A stretch of DNA of 64,000 nucleotides, from NCBI GenBank assembly GCA_963277665.1, contig OY728143.1, forward strand, positions 532,428,394 to 532,492,393. Reading direction: 5' to 3'. A program made the translations under genes and the position numbers. The notes under the pieces were generated by a model. The model was not told the DNA's origin, made no database searches, and worked only from the letters and a program-made list of their open reading frames with translations. The DNA is from Viscum album (taxonomy: Eukaryota; Streptophyta; Magnoliopsida; Santalales; Viscaceae). This document shows, in pieces, positions 13,615 through 24,228 of the stretch (positions within the stretch are counted from its first letter, which is position 1; each line of letters begins with the position of its first letter).

Positions 13615-15237
13615 TGTAACATCACTAGTAAATGAAGAATAAGATATTTTTATTTTTATTAATATTTGTGAATTAAATAATAATTTTAGCTTAAAATGGA
13701 TGCTATGTTCCATAGCGTACCTGATACACAACAACGGGTTTCTTTGGAATCTTACATTGCACACTAATAATATAATATTATTATTTTAAACGGTATTTAA
13801 CTCCTAGCCGTTGTATTGGCGAGAATGAACAAAAATAACTAAAATATGATTATACATGTTTGTTAAATATATATTAAATTTATCAAATAAAATTTAGAGG
13901 CATAAAAAGTGAATGAATCTAATTTTAAGCATAATTTTCATTAAAATGCCGATTTATCGCCTTTTAATGATGAACCCTTTTTAAATATAGTTTTGGATAA
14001 ATTAATACATTCTAATTGAACAAATAAAATCTTTCTTTAGAATGGGGACCTCAAATTTTACATTGGGTAAATTTTTGGTATTTTTCTAATAAAGTTTAAT
14101 TTTAAATGAATAGTGAAAAATATTGTATTTTAATTCAAAAGTGCTTTTTAATCTAATTTATTGACATGGTTAGATTATATTTTTTATTGGTATTAAAGTG
14201 GAAATAAAATATATTTTTAATATATAATCCATTGTTGGTCATTGGATTTAATTTCACTTTAAAATTAGACATAAACAAGTATCAATCTTTTGATAGTTTT
14301 TGTTTCTTAAAAACACACTATTTGTTTTAACAGCGGGAATTAATTTTTAAATTAATTAATGCCACATCTATGTTTTGAATTTGGAAAAAATAGACATCAT
14401 TTTTGAATTCGGAATATCAAATATAGCTTAGGCTGAATTTTTGGTATTTTTCTTAAAAAACTTCAATTTTTGATGAATAGTGACACCACTTAGTGGTTGT
14501 TAAAAAAAACTGACTTTTTCATATAAATGGAATTTTACCACTTTTTTTAATTGAATTTCAAAAATCCGATACACATGTTTGTTATCTAGAAGCGAAATTT
14601 GGTTCATTAAGATGATAAATTTTTTTGGTGAATAGTAACTGTTGACTTTTATTTACTACGGTTAAAGGTAAATAGGGTAATTCAAGGATAAAAGAATATT
14701 ATAATCATTAAAAATTACCTTAACACTTGTCCAAATATAATTTGTTGAGTCATTTACGACCATTATCATCTTTGGGTCGATTTTGGGACCCCTTTAAGCC
14801 ACTTGGGTGTGATAATGAAAATTTAGAATAATTAACTTAAAGAAAAGACAAAAATGACAAAAGAAAATATCTTTTAGTAAATTAATTTTTATCAGGGGTT
14901 ATATAAATTATTAGTTAGACATTAAATATTCATTGGAAAGATAATATGATTTCCTACATCATGGTATTTTTTTATAATTTTTAGACATCAAATAAATTAA
15001 ATTATTTATGACACAATAATGATGCAGTATTTACCTCATTAATAGATGATTTAATTAAATAAGATTATAATGATTAAAATATTATCCAAAACATGTCCAA
15101 TTCTGATTGGATGATTTTATTTCGGATAGGAGTGATCTTATCTTCAACAATAATGATTTTTGGACCATTATAAACCGAATATCATTATATTATAAAATAA
15201 TATTTTCACTCTTTCCTAAAGAGCCCCTCCTCTCCCT

Positions 15238-15246
15238 TATAAAAAG
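15238..15246 (+). promoter_or_regulatory. TATA box of element B 5' LTR
   Basis: TATAAAAAG follows a C+T-rich stretch and is followed by a conserved AGACCACTT. The same box occurs at the matching place in the 3' LTR (23696-23704). Both are about 2190 bp from the end of their LTR, so it is the best candidate for the RNA polymerase II promoter, with transcription expected to start about 30 bp downstream. Confidence 0.65.
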
Positions 15247-15570
15247 AGACCACTTCTATGCAATTCATCACACCACTCAAGACATTTTTCTTGTCCAAAC
15301 TCTGCCCAATTAAGCTCCCTACATCCCTCTCCTCCTCCTAGAAGCCTTACATTAGACAGAAGGAACTTAATACGTCCTTTTGGTTTAAACCAAAAGAAGG
15401 TGCATAAATTAAAAGTAACAGTTTCTCTTAAATTGTTTTCATTTATTTTTCTTCTCCAACCCCTAAACACTTTTTATTTATTTTATTTTTCAACAAAAAA
15501 ATGTATCCTAAATAAACTAGTATGTTGTTATTATAAGGATTCGAACTACACTTACACACACCTCCATCTA

Positions 15571-15771
15571 ATGGATGAAGAACATAATGTTTCTGTGGAT
15601 GGAAAACTAACGCCTCACGAAACGATGATTGTTCAATTACATGTTACCGCCTCTCATGGTGGCCATTATGATGGAACTATATTTATATATGTTATATATT
15701 ATGTTTATGATTTCTTTATGCTTCTGTACTTCCCAATTATATCAAACCTTTATGGTTTCCATGGTCGGTAA
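15571..15771 (+). other. 66-codon open frame in R-U5 of the 5' LTR, function unknown
   Basis: The frame runs from ATG to TAA and is open at the same length in the 3' LTR copy (24028-24228). The product starts MDEEHNVSVDG, has a Gly-His segment (SHGGHYDG) and a hydrophobic C-terminal half rich in Tyr, Phe and Leu. I recognise no family. The two copies differ at 14 bases by hand count, and all 14 change the amino acid, which argues against conservation of the protein. It would lie in the long untranslated leader of the element transcript. It could be a chance frame; I rate a real protein as unlikely. Confidence 0.25.
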
Positions 15772-16760
15772 ATACGATACTCTCATTTGAGGAAGTGCGG
15801 ACTAGCGCCCCATCAAAGTGATGTGACTCGTTAATGTCCTATGTGCGATGTATAAAGTATAGAGTTAATGATATTATATATGATATTATACTGGAATTAT
15901 AATATACCTATTTATCATTATGTTTTAATTCCATTAAAATAAGAAATAGAAATGAAAGTAGCGTTCATGCGTACATACAGCTTACCGTCTCCATAAAAGA
16001 TGCATTTCATTTCGTACCTCCAAATGGTATATACTATTATAAATACATGTACATGATGGATATATATGATATATCTGATACCCAAATCATGAATATAATT
16101 CTGGATATAATGAACCTTTTACCACGTGAACATCATGCAATTATAAGAAGTCCATTTTTGACTCAATTACCAAATATCGACAAAATGAACATTATTAACT
16201 TAAATGATTACATAATGATTATAACATGGTAATAAGTGATATGAAAGGAATAATAAACATAAATAAATTTCTTAAGCAAGTAGAAATTAAATTTAGTTTA
16301 TTATTCAGGAGATTAAAGAAGGAACGGGTCAAGTCAGACACGAGGTAAGGGACTTCGTCTCAATCTCCTTTCATTGAGACATATTTCGTTTTATACACAA
16401 CTTTATTTTATATGATGTATAAACCCCTTTGAATATTACTTTTATACAAAGGAAATCTTTTTCTACGAAGCGTTTTACAAAATAACAAAAAGGAATGTTT
16501 CTTTTAACGTACGCAGTGACAACGACCTTTTCCGCCGCCGTGAGTATTATTTGGTCTTTGGATTCCTCAACACGCCATAATGTTTTTTAAAATAAATACC
16601 ATATATTATTTTATTTATTTTGGTATTGAAAATGGTTTTTTATAATGGATATTTTTTGTCAATATATTTAAGTTATATATTGTTATCAAATTGTGGAAAT
16701 GTTTTCTTTCCATTATATTTATTTTATGTCTAATGATTTTTTAATGGTAATTGGACATTT

Positions 16761-16833
16761 GACGGGTGGTTACATGATAAACCATATGATAGGTGGTGCC
16801 GTGAATACCATGACGGGTGATTACATTATAACC
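16761..16833 (+). repeat. Triple GGGTGGT-type short repeat in LTR of element B
   Basis: GACGGGTGGTTAC, then ATAGGTGGTGCC, then GACGGGTGATTAC occur within about 70 bp, the first and third each followed by an AT-ATAA stretch. The 3' LTR has the same three units at 25220-25292, so the array predates insertion. Confidence 0.5.
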
Positions 16834-17428
16834 TCCAATGCATTGGGTATGGAAGTCGGCCATATAGCTATTTAATTAAGTGATATGTGTGGAAGTGGAC
16901 CTTATGGTCATTCCATTTTAGTATGTTTATGTCCCAAGTTACCTTTATATGTTATGTGTTCTATATATGGGTTTATGGTAATCTTTTGGTTATAAAAGGG
17001 TAAGTATTGATCTTTTATTCAGTGAAGAGTTTTTACTATTTCATAAAGGATAAAAGTGTTACTTTGATAAAGTATACATGGTTTAAATTTTGTTTTGAAA
17101 AACTAACAGTTTTCATTCTTTGTGTTTCCCTTACTGAGTTTTTATGCTCACCCCAAGTTTTTTTGAAATGTTTTTCATAGGACTTAGTGTGTAATAGTGT
17201 CAAGGATGGGATCAAGAGAAAGTCATTCTATATAAAACATGAAACTAGACATGTTTCTTTTTAAGAGTTTTTATTTTATGGAAACTTAGTAGAAGTTTCT
17301 ACTTTTATTCTTTTGAGGTGTAATAGTTAATATCTAATTCTCTAAAACACTAAACTTAAAAAGATCCTCAATGGGAATTGTTCATTTAAATCAATGTTAA
17401 TTAATGTTTAAGGCTGGGGCCTTATAGT

Positions 17429-17440
17429 TGCTATTAGAGG
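17429..17440 (+). promoter_or_regulatory. Primer binding site, degenerate initiator tRNA-Met type (element B)
   Basis: TGCTATTAGAGG lies two bases after the LTR end. It matches the plant initiator-Met primer site TGGTATCAGAGC at 9 of 12 positions. The tRNA 3' end would pair here to prime minus-strand synthesis. The three mismatches are consistent with decay after insertion. Confidence 0.7.
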
Positions 17441-17564
17441 TCGGTTTAGATAACTTTAGGAGTTAGAAAATTGTTAAATTATAAGTTAATTTAAGGTATG
17501 ATTGAAATAATATAGCATTTAAAGATTACCATGTTGCTTCACCTAAGATATTTCTATGTTTAGA

Positions 17565-18598
17565 ATGGTTCTCCGCAGAGGAAACAAAGCAGCTATATTG
17601 GGACAACATCCGGAGGAAGACAACCTTCCACATCAGCAACCTGAGATGGTTGGAATCGGAACTGAACAGTTTGTTGTAGTGATGACATAGTTGACTCAGG
17701 CTATAAATGGTGGTGGTATCCATGCACCAGATCAGCCAGATCAACCACAGAGGGACATCTCAGTGGTGGAACATTTCATGAGGCAACATCCCCCATCATT
17801 CAGAAGATCATCTAAATCTGTGCAAGCTGAAGGGTGGATTAAAGCACTGGAGAACATTTTTGATGTCATGGGGTGTTAAGAACATCAAAAGGATAGTCTT
17901 GTTGTTTACCATTTTGAAGGTTAGTTGATCAGTGGAGGTCGATGGTGAAAAATATCCAGGATAGTGATGAGATTGATGATCTTCACTGGGATGAATTCAA
18001 AGGTATGTTTCTTGAGAAATATTTTTCTAAGGTAGTTCATCTTAGGATGGAAAAAATGTTCCTAGAATTGAGGCAGGAGGATGACTTAGTGGCTTCTTAT
18101 GAAGAAAATTTCACTCGATTGGCATGGTATGCTCCAAACTTCATATGAGATCTTGAAAGTAAAATAAACCATTTTTACTCAGGGTTAAAGCCATAGTATC
18201 TAAGGGATTTACCTTCTCATGAGTTAAAAAGTTATGAATAACTTGTTCGATGTGCGGAGAAGGTGGAAATGGAGTTTTCCGATGATCAGGTGTTCATTGA
18301 CAAACAACAGAATAAGAGGTCCAGTTGGCAGGAAAAGGGGAAGAATTAATCAAAGAAGCAAGGAGGTAAGAAAAACAGATAGTCATCCTGTGAGAAGTGT
18401 GGTAAAATTCATCCTGGAGAATGTTTATCAATTTTTGGAAAGTGCTTTCGGTGTGGTAAGTCTGGTCATATTGCTCGTAACTGTAAGGAAGATGATCAAG
18501 CAGGCAATGAAAAGCCAGCGCTAAGATGTTTTAAGTGTAATGAAATGGGTAATTATGCAAATGAGTGTGTAATGAATAACTCAACTGGGGAAAAGTAG
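17565..18598 (+). pseudogene. gag: gag pseudogene (element B)
   Basis: Gag forms the virus-like particle and packages element RNA. I chose ATG at 17565 because the product starts MVLRRGNK, like the basic MPPRR starts of related gags. A capsid (retrotrans_gag) region follows: FMRQHPPSF, then GWIKALENIFDVMGC (ends 17876), then a frameshift between about 17880 and 17940, then a readable stretch 17942-18148 with LRQEDDLVASYEENF and LAWYAPNFI. Three zinc motifs close it: CEKCGKIHPGEC (18389-18424), CFRCGKSGHIARNC (18443-18484) and CFKCNEMGNYANEC (18527-18568), the last with His replaced by Asn. A stop at 17688-17690 and one near 18597 interrupt it; the latter looks like a Gln codon turned to TAG, so gag and pol were probably one reading frame. 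Confidence 0.85.
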
Positions 18599-19020
18599 CC
18601 AGACTACAAGAAGAAAGGGTTGGTGAAATCCTTTGCAACTATTTCAGCAGATGTTGGGCCATTGAATGAAGTAGTATCAGGTACACTGTTTGTTTGTTCA
18701 GATTTTTCAAATTTGATGTTTGATTCAAGTTCTACACATTAATTCATTTCTGAGATATTTTCTAGTAAATTGGAAATTACATCTCAAGGTATGAATCCTG
18801 AACTTATGGTAAAAACACTCGGATGAAACGTTGAGACAAAAAAAATTATAAGAACCTTCCTATCCTTGTGTGCGGAAATAATCTACCTGTAAACCTTATT
18901 GTTTTTCCTCTAGTAGAGTTTGATGTTATTTTGAGAATGGATTGTCTTTCTGTTTATCATGCTAAGATTTACTGTAGAGCTAAAATGGTTTCTTTTCAGA
19001 AATATTTTCAGTTTGTGTAC
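18599..19020 (+). pseudogene. Aspartic protease pseudogene (element B)
   Basis: The protease cut the polyprotein into its working parts. The active-site block reads FDSSSTH, stop, FIS at 18719-18751; relatives have D-S-G-A-T-H-S-F. The Asp at 18722-18724 is kept, the Gly is now Ser, and the Ser after His is a stop. Downstream, VEFDVILRMDCLS (about 18912-18953) is the usual C-terminal block EFDVILGMDWLS with Gly to Arg and Trp to Cys. The reading frame matches the gag knuckles but differs from the RT, so a net frameshift lies between about 18770 and 19140. Confidence 0.8.
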
Positions 19021-19131
19021 AGGAATTAACCCTTGATTCTGATAACATATCAGGAAGTTGAGAAATAAGTAAAATATGGAAATGATTGTTACCTTTCACC
19101 TATTTCTGAAAATAATGGAACTGTACAGATT

Positions 19132-20080
19132 AATGATGGGCCAGTGGTAAATGAGTATCTTGATGTTTTTCCTGACGAGTTTCCTGGTATTATTCATGAT
19201 CAGGAAGTTGAATTTACTATTGACCTAGTTCATGAATATAAGCCAATTTCAAAACCCCCTTATCAAATGGATCATGTTGAACTTTTAGATTTAAAGAAAC
19301 AATTGCAGGAGTTATTAGATAAAGGTTTCATTCAACCTATCACATGACCATGGGGTGCTCCTGTCTTGTTTGTTAAACATAAAGATGGTTCAATGAGACT
19401 TTGCATTGATTATAGAGCCTTGAATAATATTACTGTTAAGAACAAGTATCCTTAGCCTCATATCGATGATTTGTTTGATCAGCTCCATGGAGCTCAGTAT
19501 ATTTCGAATAATGACTTGAGGTCGGGGTATCATCAGTTGAAGGTAAAGGAAGCAGACGTTCTGAAGACAACATTCCATACTAGATGTGGCCATTATGAAT
19601 TTTTAGTTATGCCTTTTGGGCTAACCAATGCCCTTGCTATATTCATGGACATAATGAATAGAATTTTTCATGAGTTCATGGATAAGTTTTTGGTGGTTTT
19701 CATTAATGATATTTTGTTGTTTTCTAAAAGTAAAGAGGAGAATGAAAGACATTTAAGTGATATTCTTCAAACCATAAATGAAAAGAAACTGTATGGAAAA
19801 TTTATCAAGTGTGGGTTTTGGTTACAAAAAATTTATTTCCTGGGTCACATTGTTTTAAAAGATGGCATAACTGTTGATCCTGCTAAAACAAATGTTGTTG
19901 AATAATGGCCAAGACCCACAAAGGTAACAGAGATCCTTAGTTTTCTTGTTTTGGGAGGTTACTACCGATGGTTTGTTGAAAAGATTTCACGTTTATCTAG
20001 TCCAATGACTAAGCTAACTCGGAAGGGTGTCAAGTTTATCAGGACAATAGAATGTGATGATTGTTTTCCGGAGTTGAAAA
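19132..20080 (+). pseudogene. Reverse transcriptase pseudogene (element B)
   Basis: This is the best preserved domain. It starts with VVNEYLDVFPDEFPG, then KQLQELLDKGFIQPIT, a stop, [30 protein letters not shown] (motif A; its Asp at 19513-19515 is kept), and MPFGLTNALAIFM. The catalytic box reads FINDIL at 19699-19716: the first of the two Asp residues is Asn (AAT at 19705-19707), a change expected to kill polymerase activity. FLGHIV and GGYYRWF blocks follow. Stops occur near 19345, 19453 and 19902, all explicable by single base changes. The frame is constant from 19144 through 20217. Confidence 0.9.
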
Positions 20081-20500
20081 AAATATTGGTGAATGATCCA
20101 ATTTTGGCACTTCCTTCCAGGAATTGTGTGTTTGTTATCTACAGTGATGCTTCATTGAAAGGACTTGGTTGGGTCTTGATGCATAATGATCAGGTAATTG
20201 AATATGATTTATGTTAGTTGAAAACTCATGAGGTAAATTACCCTACACATGATTTGGAATTAGCTGCTGTTTTTTTTTGCTCTAAAAATTTGGAGACATC
20301 ATTTGTATGGAGTAAAGTATGAAATATATACTGATCACAAAAGTATAAAGTATATATTCACTTATAAATAATTGAATATTATATAGAGGAGATGGCTGAA
20401 ATTAATCAAGGATTATGATTGTACAGTACATTACAATCCGGGAAATGCAAATAAAGTGGTTGATGCTTTTAGTCAAAAAAGTAATACTTCAATAATCCTG
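20081..20500 (+). pseudogene. RNase H pseudogene (element B)
   Basis: RNase H degrades the RNA strand during copying. VIYSDASLKGLGWVLM (about 20137-20184) keeps the first catalytic Asp. [11 protein letters not shown] follows, then a run of nine T (20270-20278) that throws the frame; after it the next block, [11 protein letters not shown] and [11 protein letters not shown], is read in another frame. A DYDCTVHYNPGNANKV-like block near 20410-20460 closes the domain. The T-run expansion looks like the cause of the frameshift, and a later compensating shift restores the integrase frame. Confidence 0.82.
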
Positions 20501-20679
20501 CTAAGTTTGGAATGAGATCGTTTGGTTTTTGATTTGATGAAATCTGGAATTCAAGTAGTTTGTGTAGGAAGTCCTTATGTTTTGTATCAGGTATCAGTGA
20601 AATATTCTCTATCAGAGAGAATCAAGAAAGCATAGATTCAAGACAGTGACTTGCGAAAAAGGTAGAGCTGGTTTAGAAG

Positions 20680-21906
20680 GGTAAGTTGCCTGAATTCAAC
20701 ATTGATAATGATTGTGTTTTGGGATTTGGTAAGATATTGTTTGTGCCTTGTGATTCACAATTGAAGAGAGAGTTGTTATGTGAAGCTCATTGCTCTCCAT
20801 TTTCAGTTCATCCTGGCAGTACTAAGATGTACAGTGATTTGCGGGAGTATTACTGGTGGGATTGAATGAAAAGAGATATTGTTGATTTTACTGTGAAGTG
20901 TTTGACTTGTCAGTAGGATAAAGAAGAGCGGTTGTTACTGAAAGGGATGTTGCAGCCTTTACCAGTACCAGAGTGTAAATGGGAGAATATATCTGTGGAC
21001 TTCGTTGTGGGATTTCCGAAGACACCTCGAGGTAATAATGCAATCTGGGTTATTGTTGATCGCTTGACTAATTCTTCTCATTTATTTCCTATTTGAGATA
21101 GTTTTTCCATAGATCAACTTTCCCATTTGTATCTTAAAGAGATAGTCATGTTTCATGGAGTTTCCCTCTCCATTGTATATGATCGTGATCCCATGTTTAC
21201 TTCTATCTTTTGGAAAGGCCTTCAGAAGTGATTGGGTACTGAATTAAATTTTAGTACAGCTTTTCATCCGCAATCAGATGGGACGTCAGAACGAAAAATT
21301 TAGACCTTTGAGGATATGCTATGTTCTTGTTCGATGGATTATCAAGGAATTTGGTACCAACATCTTTCTTTGGTTGAGTTATCTTATAATAATAGTTTTC
21401 ATTCTAGAATACAGATGGCACCATTTAAGGCATTATATAGGAAGGGGTGTCGAACTCTAGATTTTTGTGATAAAGTGGGTGAAAGGATGTTGATGGGACC
21501 AGAATTGGTAGAATAGATGGCAGAAAACGTTCAGTTGATTCAGAAACACATGAGAATATCTCAGAGCAGGCCTATGAGTTATGCGGATAACCGGAGGAAG
21601 GATTTATCTTTCGAGGTAGGTGATCATGTTTTTCTCAATGTTTTTCCATGGAAAAGTGTGACGTGATTTGGTATGAATGGAAAGCTGAGTCCAAGGTTCA
21701 TTGGACCATATGAAATTCTGGAGAAAGTTGGATCAATTGCATACTTTGTGGCTTTACATCCAAGTTTAACACAGGTACACAATGTTTTTCATGTTTCGAT
21801 GTTGAGAAAGTATATGCCAGATCCATCTCATGTTTTGAACCCAATTGTAGTTCAGTTGGAAGAGAATCTCTCTTATGAAGAACAACCTGTCCAGATTTTT
21901 GACTGA
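20680..21906 (+). pseudogene. Integrase pseudogene (element B)
   Basis: Integrase joins element DNA to the host chromosome. The N-terminal zinc domain is visible: EAHCSPFSVHPGSTKMY then CLTCQ (about 20780-20913), giving the H-H-C-C pattern. The core triad is complete: Asp 20998-21000 in SVDFVV, Asp 21181-21183 in YDRDPMF, Glu 21289-21291 in TSERK. The spacing is D-60-D-35-E, exactly canonical for 35. The frame still has stops at about 20865, 21096, 21229, 21301 and others. The C-terminal part has MSYADNRRKDLSFEVGDHVF and a readable stretch 21673-21906 with KLSPRFIGPYEIL and VFHVSMLRKY. Catalytic residues outlasted the reading frame. Confidence 0.9.
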
Positions 21907-22032
21907 AGAGAGCAATTGTTTTGAAATAATGTAATTCAATAGGTAATGGTTTTGTGGAAAAACCATATGGTTGAAGAGGCATCATGGGAATCTGAAAATG
22001 CTATGAGGGATTAATACCCCCACTTATTTTGA
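21907..22032 (+). pseudogene. C-terminal chromodomain-like tail of integrase (element B)
   Basis: After VQIFD the same frame continues through three stops to VMVLWKNHMVEEASWESE and a final YPHLF before TGA at 22030-22032. Many chromovirus integrases end with this type of block (VLW-NH-EEATWE, then YP-LF), which is thought to direct insertion to heterochromatin. The fit supports a Tekay/Del-like position, but subtype assignment needs a phylogeny. Confidence 0.65.
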
Positions 22033-22063
22033 TAAGTGAATAAAATTGTGAGGATGCAATTTC

Positions 22064-22079
22064 AAAAAGGGGGGAAGGA
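22064..22079 (+). promoter_or_regulatory. Polypurine tract (element B)
   Basis: AAAAAGGGGGGAAGGA lies between the end of pol and the TGTAAC start of the 3' LTR. Its place and composition are those of the plus-strand primer resistant to RNase H. Only the final T of GGAT belongs to the LTR start. Confidence 0.85.
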
Positions 22080-23695
22080 TGTAACATTCCCGGTAAATGA
22101 AGAATAATAGAATTTAATATTTATTAATATTTTTGAATTAAATATTAATTTTAGATTAAAAGGGTTGCTTTGTTCGATAGCGTACCCGACACACAACAAC
22201 AGGTTTCTTTAGAATCTTACGTTGCACATTAATAATATAATATTATTATTTTAAAAGATATTTAACTCCTAGCCATTGTATTGGTAGGAATGAAAAAAAT
22301 ACAATATGATTATACATGTTTTTTAGATATATTTACATTTATCAAATAAAAGTTAGAGGCTTAAAAAGTGAATTAATCTAATTTTAAGCATAGTTTTCAT
22401 TAAAATGACGATTTATCGCCTTTTAATGGAGAACCCTTTTTAAATATTGTTTTGTATAATTTAATACATTCTAATTGACCAAATAAATTCCTTCTTTAGA
22501 ATGGGGACATCAAATTTTAATTTGGGTATATTTTTGGTATTTATCTGATAAAGTTCATTTTTTAATGAATAAGGAAAAATATTGTATTTTAATTCAACAG
22601 TGCTTTTTAATCTAAATTATTTATATGGTTAGATTATCTTTTTAATTGATTTTAAAGTGGAATTAAAATATATTTTTACTATTTAATCCAATTTTGGTCA
22701 TTGGATTTAATTTCACTTTGAAATTAGACATAAACAAGTATCAATATTTTGGTAGTTATTGTTTCTTAAAAACACGCTATTTGTTTTAACAGCGGTAATT
22801 AATTTTTAAATTAATTAATGTGACTTCTATGGTTTAAATTTAGAAAATATAGACATCATTTTTTAATTTGGAATATCAGATATAGCTTAGGAAGAATTTT
22901 TGAAATTTTTCTGAAAAACATCAATTTTTGATGAATAGTGACACCACTTAGTGGTAGTTAAAAATACTAACTTTTTCATTTAAATGGAATTCTACCACTT
23001 CTTTGAATTGATTTTCAAAAATCTGACATACATGGTTGTTATAAATAATTAAAATGAGGTTCAATAAGATGAAAATAATATTTGGTGAATATTAACTTTT
23101 GACTTTTATTTACCGCGGTTAAAGGTAAATAAGGTAATTTGAGGTTAAGAAAATAATATAATCATTCAAAATTACCTTAACACTTGTCCAAATATTATTG
23201 TTTGAGTCATTTATGACCATTAAAATATTTGGGTCGATTTTGGGACCCCTTTAAGCCACTTGGGTGTGATAATGACAATTTAGAATAATTAACTTAATGA
23301 AAAGACACAAATGACAAAAGAAAATATCTTTTAGTAAATTAATTTTTAGAAGGTGATAGATAAATTATACGTTCAACTATAAATATTCCGTGGAAATCTA
23401 AAAGGATTTCCAACATCATTGTGTTTCTTTTATAATTTTTAGAAATCAAATAAATTAAATTATTTATGACACAATAATGATGCAGTATTTACCTCATTAA
23501 TAGATGATTTAGTTAAATAAGATTACAATGATTAAAATATTATCCAAAACATGTCCAATTATGATTGGATGGTTTTATTTCCGTTATGAGTCATCTTATA
23601 TTAAACCATAATTATTTTAGGACCATTAGAAACCGAATATCATTATATTATAAAATAATATTTTCACCCTTTTCTAAAGATCCCCTCCTATACAT

Positions 23696-23704
23696 TATAA
23701 AAAG
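23696..23704 (+). promoter_or_regulatory. TATA box of element B 3' LTR
   Basis: TATAAAAAG followed by AGACCACTT matches the box in the 5' LTR. In this copy it could only drive transcription outward into flanking DNA. Confidence 0.6.
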
Positions 23705-24027
23705 AGACCACTTATATGCAATTCCTCAAACATATCAAGAAATTTTTCTCATCCAAAATCTGACCAATTAAGTTCCTTACATCCCTATACTCTTCCTAGA
23801 AGCCTTACTTTAGGCAGAAGGAACATAAGAAGTCCTTTTGGTTTAAACCAAAGGAAGTTTCCTAAATTAAAGGTAACAGTTTCTCTTAAATTGTTTTCTA
23901 TTATTTTGCTTCTCCAACCCCTAAAATCTTTTTATTTCTTTTCATTTGTAACAACTCCAGTATCCTCAATATACTAGGATGTTGTTATTATAAGGATTCT
24001 AACTACACTTACACACACCTCCATCTA

Positions 24028-24228
24028 ATGGATGATAAACATAATTTTTCTGTGGATGGAAAAATAACGCCTCACGAAACGATGATTGTTCAATTACATC
24101 TTACCGCCTCTCAAGGTGGCCATTATGATGGAACTATAATTTTATATGATATATATTATTTTTATTATTTATTTATGCTTCTGTACTTCCCAATTATATC
24201 AAACCTTTATGGTTTCAATGGTGGGTAA
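24028..24228 (+). other. 66-codon open frame in the 3' LTR, copy of 15571-15771
   Basis: The frame begins MDDKHNFSVDG and is open over the same 66 codons as the 5' LTR copy, with about 79% amino-acid identity by hand count. The shared core is TPHETMIVQLH and the shared end FMLLYFPIISNLYGF. No family is recognised. All counted base differences alter the protein, so there is no sign of purifying selection since insertion. Confidence 0.25.

Larger units (their letters stand above)
13615..17426 (+). repeat. 5' LTR of element B (3812 bp)
   Basis: It starts TGTAACATCACTAG and aligns along its whole length with 22080-25888. It ends CCTTATA, so the terminal dinucleotides are TG and TA rather than TG and CA. 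The TATA box at 15238 divides it into a U3 of about 1.65 kb and an R-U5 of about 2.15 kb. U3 carries three GAATAGT words; R-U5 carries a 66-codon open frame (15571-15771) and a triple GGGTGGT motif (16761-16833). The U3-R boundary is inferred from the TATA box only. Confidence 0.92.

Noticed and set aside
15530..15552. AAGGATTCGAACT resembling a tRNA T-loop
   Set aside because: No acceptor, D or anticodon arms are found around it, and the 3' LTR copy has lost the TTCGA word.
16047..16232. 61-codon frame in the 5' LTR of element B
   Set aside because: The matching region of the 3' LTR (from about 24505) has stops in the same frame, so it is not conserved.
16693..16875. 60-codon frame over the GGGTGGT triple in the 5' LTR
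   Set aside because: The start and frame are lost in the 3' LTR copy; the apparent Gly-rich peptide comes from the short DNA repeat.
18234..18524. 96-codon plus-strand frame in element B
   Set aside because: It is a shadow of gag; the zinc-knuckle cysteines lie in a different frame.
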